Assembly: GCA_003219395.1 (NCBI GenBank)
Contig: QHOR01000196.1
Span: forward strand, 4,453 to 15,301
Origin: Verrucomicrobiota bacterium
Lineage (GTDB): Bacteria; Verrucomicrobiota; Verrucomicrobiia; Chthoniobacterales; UBA10450
Length of the DNA: 10,849 nucleotides
Reading direction: 5' to 3'
This document shows positions 7,779 through 10,849 of this stretch, one piece after another. The notes under the pieces were generated by a model that saw only the letters and a list, made by a program, of their open reading frames with translations, was not told the DNA's origin and made no database searches. The first letter of the stretch is position 1, and the number at the start of each line of letters is the position of its first letter. A program made the position numbers and the translations under genes.

Positions 7779-8393
7779 TTAGGGCAATAATTTGTCGATC
7801 GCGTCGACACAGATTTGGGACCACGTCTCCAACGATTCACGGCGAGCCATCAATTCTTCTTTTGCCAGAAATGTCAGGCCGGTGATCATTGCTTCACGTT
7901 TCTGCACTTTCGGTTCTTTCAATTTGAAGATGTGCACGATTCCCAGGTGAACGCGTCCTACTTCGGTCGAGTCGTCATTTAAGAGCGCAACGATTCGATC
8001 TTCAAAGGGAGTGTCGATCTTGATTTCCTCGCTCACTTCGCGCTCCACGCCTGCGCGATAGGCCTCCTCATCCATGGCAAAGAGCGATTCGTCTGTCTCG
8101 TTCATGTGACCGCCAATGCCAACCGACCCTTTCGCCACCAGTCGCTGTTCGCCTGCCTTCTTGCCGCGCACATAATGAAGCACCATCTTGTCGAAGGCGA
8201 TCAGTGCGTAAGGGATGATTTGCTTGTAGTTGGGATTCGTCTCGGCTTCAGGACGCCCGATGAAAAAATTGTTCCCGCGCGACAGAATCGCCTGCAGGTA
8301 TTTTTCGGGCTCGAAGTTTAGTCCCTGAAAACTGCCAAGCTCATCAAACAAGCTGCGCCTGATCACCAAGACATTCTCCATCGTCGCGTTCAT
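7779..8393 (-). CDS. Nudix-family predicted phosphohydrolase (COG4112-like)
   Basis: The 204-residue protein carries a Nudix-type motif at 94-126. GIGGH (93-96 region) is followed by an insertion and then EEAYRAGVEREVSEEI, giving Glu110, Arg118-Glu119 and Glu122-Glu123 at the usual spacing for metal-pyrophosphate chemistry. The Gly that normally sits six residues before Glu110 is replaced, as is the Gly after the EE pair (Lys125). The Gly pair is instead nine to ten residues further upstream, as in the predicted phosphoesterase group COG4112. The N-terminal third (ENVLVIRRSLFDELGSFQG, then FFIGRPEAETNPNYKQIIPY) also fits that group as I recall it. The substrate is unknown. Start at 8393 or at Met5 (8381) cannot be settled. 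A repeat element separates it from the PagL-like gene upstream. Confidence 0.82.
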   Translation of the reverse strand: MNATMENVLVIRRSLFDELGSFQGLNFEPEKYLQAILSRGNNFFIGRPEAETNPNYKQIIPYALIAFDKMVLHYVRGKKAGEQRLVAKGSVGIGGHMNETDESLFAMDEEAYRAGVEREVSEEIKIDTPFEDRIVALLNDDSTEVGRVHLGIVHIFKLKEPKVQKREAMITGLTFLAKEELMARRESLETWSQICVDAIDKLLP

Positions 8394-8411
8394 TTAAGAC
8401 TTACTCTGTGC

Positions 8412-8503
8412 TGTCATTCTGAGCAGAGCGAAGAATCTCTGGGCATTTGCTCACTCGCTGATAAGGGAATGATCAGAGATGTTTCGCTTCAATCAACGTG
8501 ACA
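8412..8503. repeat. Inverted-repeat element, TGTCAT type, copy C
   Basis: This 92-bp element has TGTCATTCTGAG at the left end, continuing AGAGCGAAGAATCTCTG (up to 8441). The right arm, read on the minus strand from 8503, gives TGTCACGTTGATTG, then AAGCGAAACATCTCTG. The ends are inverted copies of each other and match the copies at 606-684 and 1910-1990. It occupies nearly the whole gap between the PagL-like gene and the Nudix gene. Confidence 0.68.
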
Positions 8504-8513
8504 CAAACGTGTG

Positions 8514-9125
8514 CTAAAACGAGTAGCTCACGCCCACTTGCGGACCGAAAAGATTAAGGCTGGGGTTCGGATCGGTTTGCCCGCCATTCGAGAGATGCTG
8601 ATAAAGCACGCCTACGCTTATCTTCCAGTGATCGTCCACCAGGTAGGAAATCCCGGCTGCCGATAAAATGTTAAATGTAAAATCCTGGCCCTGGCCACCT
8701 GAAACTTCTGGATGGCTGTCAATCCATCCTAACCCCAGTCCACCTGAAAAATAGGGGACGAAACGGCTGCCCGGCCGAACAAAGTTATAACGCATTCCAA
8801 GATTTACCCCGAAATAATGATTTTCGATCCCGCGGAAGATCGGCTCCGCAATCGCGCTAATATAGAATTGGTTGTAGCCGCGAAGCCAGCTGTCGCCCTG
8901 GACAACTCCCCATCGAACGCGCGCAGTCAAGAATTCCGCGCCAATTTGGTAATCAACAGGTGGATTGATCGCTCCGAGCAAATATGCGGACTCCAGTGCC
9001 AGCTCAAACCGTTGCGGGTTCAGTTCGTCCGTCGTTGCCTCGGTGCGCACCTGCTCAGTGCCGGCGAATCCGTGTGAGCAAGCGAGAACCACCGCACAGG
9101 CACAGAAAGCGCGAAGCTTTTTCAT
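8514..9125 (-). CDS. PagL-like outer-membrane lipid A 3-O-deacylase / acyloxyacyl hydrolase
   Basis: The 203-residue protein has a signal peptide (1-22; probable cleavage after GFA). Alternating beta strands and a final Phe (YSF) follow, as expected for an 8-stranded outer-membrane barrel. The region LYQHLSNGG (174-182) contains the His-x-Ser-Asn signature of PagL; His177 and Ser179 would be the catalytic pair. The acidic third residue of the PagL triad is not evident in the following NPSLNLFGPQVGVSYSF, where Asn and Gln stand instead. SGGLGLGWIDS (127-137) and SAAGISYLVDDHWKISVGV also fit the family. PagL removes the 3-O acyl chain from lipid A in the outer membrane. VLAC at 13-16 could be read as a lipobox, but a barrel is more likely. 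No strong ribosome site is seen. Confidence 0.78.
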   Translation of the reverse strand: MKKLRAFCACAVVLACSHGFAGTEQVRTEATTDELNPQRFELALESAYLLGAINPPVDYQIGAEFLTARVRWGVVQGDSWLRGYNQFYISAIAEPIFRGIENHYFGVNLGMRYNFVRPGSRFVPYFSGGLGLGWIDSHPEVSGGQGQDFTFNILSAAGISYLVDDHWKISVGVLYQHLSNGGQTDPNPSLNLFGPQVGVSYSF

Positions 9126-9216
9126 TCGGCGCGCCTACGATAAGGAAGCCTCATCGGATTGCAATTGGCCGCGTCCGTGAAATCCACACAGCGTGCTTTC
9201 GAGTGAGCACCGGCGA

Positions 9217-10020
9217 TCACGTGCAGCCGCTGCAGAATTCGCCGAGATCGTGTGGCAACGCACTGATCCAGTCATGCTCGCCTTCGATTGCCAGCCGCGC
9301 CGAGTGCAAAGCGTGTCGCGGCAGGAGCAGTCGGCGTTCGAGTTCAGGGGTCCATCCGGTCTCAATGAAACGGAGGTAAAGTTGCTCGTCAGGTCCGTAA
9401 ATCTTATCGCCCACAATGGGATGACCAATCGAGGAGAGATGCACTCGTATTTGATGCGTGCGTCCTGTGTGTGGAATCGCACGGATTAAGCTAAACTTAT
9501 CGACCTCGCGCTGGACGCGCTCGCTATCGTGACGAGGCTGTAGTCGGACCTTACCGAGTGACCGGATGAATCGTCGTTCCACTCGGAGTTCCGTCCGCGC
9601 CGGGGCGCCGGACGGATGAATCATTTGTTTGACCCAGATCACAGAACCTCGGTGCTTGCCTTGTCGATCCAAAGCGGCATCAACGACTATGCGCTCCCAC
9701 TCGGGCCAACCCCACACAAGTGCTACATATTCTTTTTTTAGTTGCCGCCGCTGCATCAGAAGCCCAAATCGACGCGCGACATCAGCTTTCTTCGCAACTA
9801 ACACAAGTCCGCTGGTCTCGCGGTCGAGGCGATTCACAATGGATACCTGGCCGCCGGCAGCAATTTCGAACGCGAAAAGCCCGCGCAGTTCCTGCCACAA
9901 CGTGCGTGTGCCGTCCGGCTTCGTGGGATGAATCAGGAGAAACGGCGGTTTATCGACCACAGCGTAATCGTCCGTTTCATCAATGATTGTGAAATCGAGT
10001 AACCGCGGCGAGTCAATCAT
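9217..10020 (-). CDS. RluA-family RNA pseudouridine synthase
   Basis: The enzyme converts specific uridines in rRNA or tRNA to pseudouridine in the cytoplasm. The 267-residue protein has the family motifs in order: YAVVDKPPFLLIHPT (19-33); VNRLDRETSGLVLVAKK (62-78) with catalytic Asp66; LKKEYVALVWG (94-104); and HTGRTHQIRVHLSSIGHPIVGDKIYG (184-209). The S4 RNA-binding domain found in RluC and RluD is missing, so it is of the short RluA/TruC-like type. A basic stretch (GKVRLQPRHDSERVQRE, 156-172) is inserted before the last core motif. Target site cannot be told from sequence. The gene is divergent from accB with an 84-base gap, and ends 91 bases before the PagL-like gene. Confidence 0.9.
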   Translation of the reverse strand: MIDSPRLLDFTIIDETDDYAVVDKPPFLLIHPTKPDGTRTLWQELRGLFAFEIAAGGQVSIVNRLDRETSGLVLVAKKADVARRFGLLMQRRQLKKEYVALVWGWPEWERIVVDAALDRQGKHRGSVIWVKQMIHPSGAPARTELRVERRFIRSLGKVRLQPRHDSERVQREVDKFSLIRAIPHTGRTHQIRVHLSSIGHPIVGDKIYGPDEQLYLRFIETGWTPELERRLLLPRHALHSARLAIEGEHDWISALPHDLGEFCSGCT

Positions 10021-10046
10021 TCATTGCAACAATAACCACGATTGCC

Positions 10047-10076
10047 TTGACCTCATTCCTAAAACTGCTTTACCTA
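10047..10076 (+). promoter_or_regulatory. accB: Possible promoter of accB
   Basis: TTGACC at 10047-10052 is a good -35 match. About 17-18 bases later TTACCTA gives only a poor -10. It lies in the divergent gap, 29 bases before the accB start. This is a weak prediction resting on the -35 box and position. Confidence 0.3.
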
Positions 10077-10104
10077 GCCTCTTAACTTTTCACAGGAGCA
10101 CCCG

Positions 10105-10566
10105 GTGGAGCACAAGGACATCAAAGAAATCAAAACCATCATCGATTTGATGAAGAAGAATGACCTTTCGGTCTTCGAGATTGAGAAGGAGGGATTTCGT
10201 TTAAAACTTCAAAGAGGTGGTCCAGGACAGGCAGCGCCCGTGGCCGCGCCGGCCGCGACGGGTCAGGCCAAAGCGCCTGCAACAACAGCTGAAGCTGCAC
10301 CAGCTGTTCCCAAAACAATCGAAAGCATACAGCTGAAAGAAATCGTTTCGCCGATGGTTGGAACGTTCTATCGCGCTGGATCGCCGGACGCCCCGCCGTT
10401 TGTTGATGTTGGAAAGACTGTTACCGAGGAGACAGTGGTTTGCATTATCGAGGCGATGAAAGTGATGAACGAAATCAAGGCAGAGACGAGCGGTGTCATC
10501 GCCGAAGTCGTGGCGGAAAATGGTAAGCCAGTCCAGTTTGGGCAGGTGCTTTTCAAAGTTCGCTAG
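10105..10566 (+). CDS. accB: Acetyl-CoA carboxylase biotin carboxyl carrier protein
   Basis: AccB carries biotin between the biotin carboxylase (AccC) and the carboxyltransferase in malonyl-CoA synthesis, the first step of fatty acid production. The 153-residue length matches E. coli (156). An N-terminal domain (1-37, opening IKEIKTIIDLMKKNDLSVFEIEKEGF) is joined by an Ala/Pro linker (38-75) to the biotinyl domain. That domain has SPMVGTFYRAGSPDAPPFVDVG (82-103), including the 'thumb' loop typical of AccB, and EAMKVMNEI, in which Lys119 is the biotin site. The GTG start is supported by AGGAG (10094-10098) 6 bases upstream. accC follows after 45 bases, giving the usual accBC operon. Confidence 0.96.
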   Translation: MEHKDIKEIKTIIDLMKKNDLSVFEIEKEGFRLKLQRGGPGQAAPVAAPAATGQAKAPATTAEAAPAVPKTIESIQLKEIVSPMVGTFYRAGSPDAPPFVDVGKTVTEETVVCIIEAMKVMNEIKAETSGVIAEVVAENGKPVQFGQVLFKVR

Positions 10567-10574
10567 AAAACTCG

Positions 10575-10595
10575 GGCGCGACCGCCAGGCGCGCC
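10575..10595 (+). other. GC-rich hairpin between accB and accC
   Basis: GGCGCG (10575-10580) and CGCGCC (10590-10595) pair perfectly around a 9-base loop, starting 8 bases after the accB stop codon. There is no T run, so it is probably not a terminator. It may protect or set the ratio of the two parts of the operon transcript. Confidence 0.4.
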
Positions 10596-10611
10596 GGATT
10601 GGGCCGTCTCA

Positions 10612-10849
10612 ATGTTCGAAAAAGTCTTAGTTGCCAATCGCGGTGAGATCGCGCTGCGAGTGATTCGCGCCTGCAAGGAGCTCGGCATCCGAACGCTTGC
10701 AGTTTATTCTGAAGCCGACATTGATTCCTTACACGTCCAGCTTGCGGACGAATCGATCTGCATCGGCGCACCGCCGAGCACGGAAAGCTATCTCAAAATC
10801 GATCGCATCATGAGCGCCGCCGAAATTGGGGACGTTGACGCGATTCATC
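10612..10849 (+). CDS. accC: Biotin carboxylase, N-terminal part (cut by window end)
   Basis: The reading frame from the ATG at 10612 gives [20 protein letters not shown], then [19 protein letters not shown] and [20 protein letters not shown]. This is the start of the biotin carboxylase N-terminal domain: '[17 protein letters not shown]' and 'AVYSEAD' are strong family signatures. Seventy-nine residues are present out of about 450 expected, and the frame is still open at the last base. AccC uses ATP and bicarbonate to carboxylate biotin on AccB, encoded 45 bases upstream. No ribosome site is obvious before the start. Confidence 0.95.
   Translation, partial: MFEKVLVANRGEIALRVIRACKELGIRTLAVYSEADIDSLHVQLADESICIGAPPSTESYLKIDRIMSAAEIGDVDAIH

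Noticed and set aside
4771..9125. LAB_N gene and PagL-like gene as one lipid A operon.
   Set aside because: They are on opposite strands and separated by four unrelated genes and a probable terminator.
8984..9379. Plus-strand open frame of 131 codons.
   Set aside because: It runs opposite both the PagL-like and RluA genes, is rich in Arg, Ser and Cys, and has no recognisable pattern.

Overview
The window looks like a piece of a soil Verrucomicrobiota chromosome. A Chthoniobacterales / 'Candidatus Udaeobacter'-like origin is my best guess, based on the style of AccB, the many short secreted proteins, moderate GC by eye, and small inverted-repeat elements between genes. This is recognition from memory, not a database result. 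There is no phage, plasmid, CRISPR array or intact insertion sequence, and no tRNA or rRNA gene that I can see.

Layout. Positions 1-1900 hold three small accessory genes: a secreted DUF4440-like protein with a Ser-Pro linker, a membrane-anchored helical protein, and a convergent small exported protein. Positions 1900-4722 hold both subunits of succinyl-CoA synthetase (sucC, sucD). They are not adjacent as is usual: a VOC/glyoxalase-fold gene and a 92-bp inverted-repeat element separate them. Positions 4771-5334 encode a stand-alone LAB_N membrane protein (lipid A biosynthesis N-terminal domain), ending in a hairpin that overlaps the stop codon of the opposing gene. Positions 5425-6810 (minus strand) encode a multi-pass Ste24-type M48 metalloprotease. 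Two small exported or anchored proteins of unknown function follow (6926-7762). A minus-strand block then holds a Nudix-family protein, a PagL-like outer-membrane lipid A deacylase and an RluA-family pseudouridine synthase. Divergent from these, at the right edge, is the fatty-acid operon accB-accC, with accC cut by the window end.

The genes serve central metabolism (TCA cycle, malonyl-CoA synthesis) and the Gram-negative envelope (LAB_N, PagL-like, M48, secreted proteins). The envelope genes are not organised as one operon.

I see no convincing new multi-gene system. The most interesting signals are non-coding. Three copies of an 80-92 bp element with TGTCAT-type inverted ends occur at 606-684, 1910-1990 and 8412-8503. 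A second inverted-repeat type lies between the VOC gene and sucD. Hairpins sit just upstream of the sucC start and between accB and accC. All gaps between genes are shorter than 300 bases; the longer ones are described as repeats.
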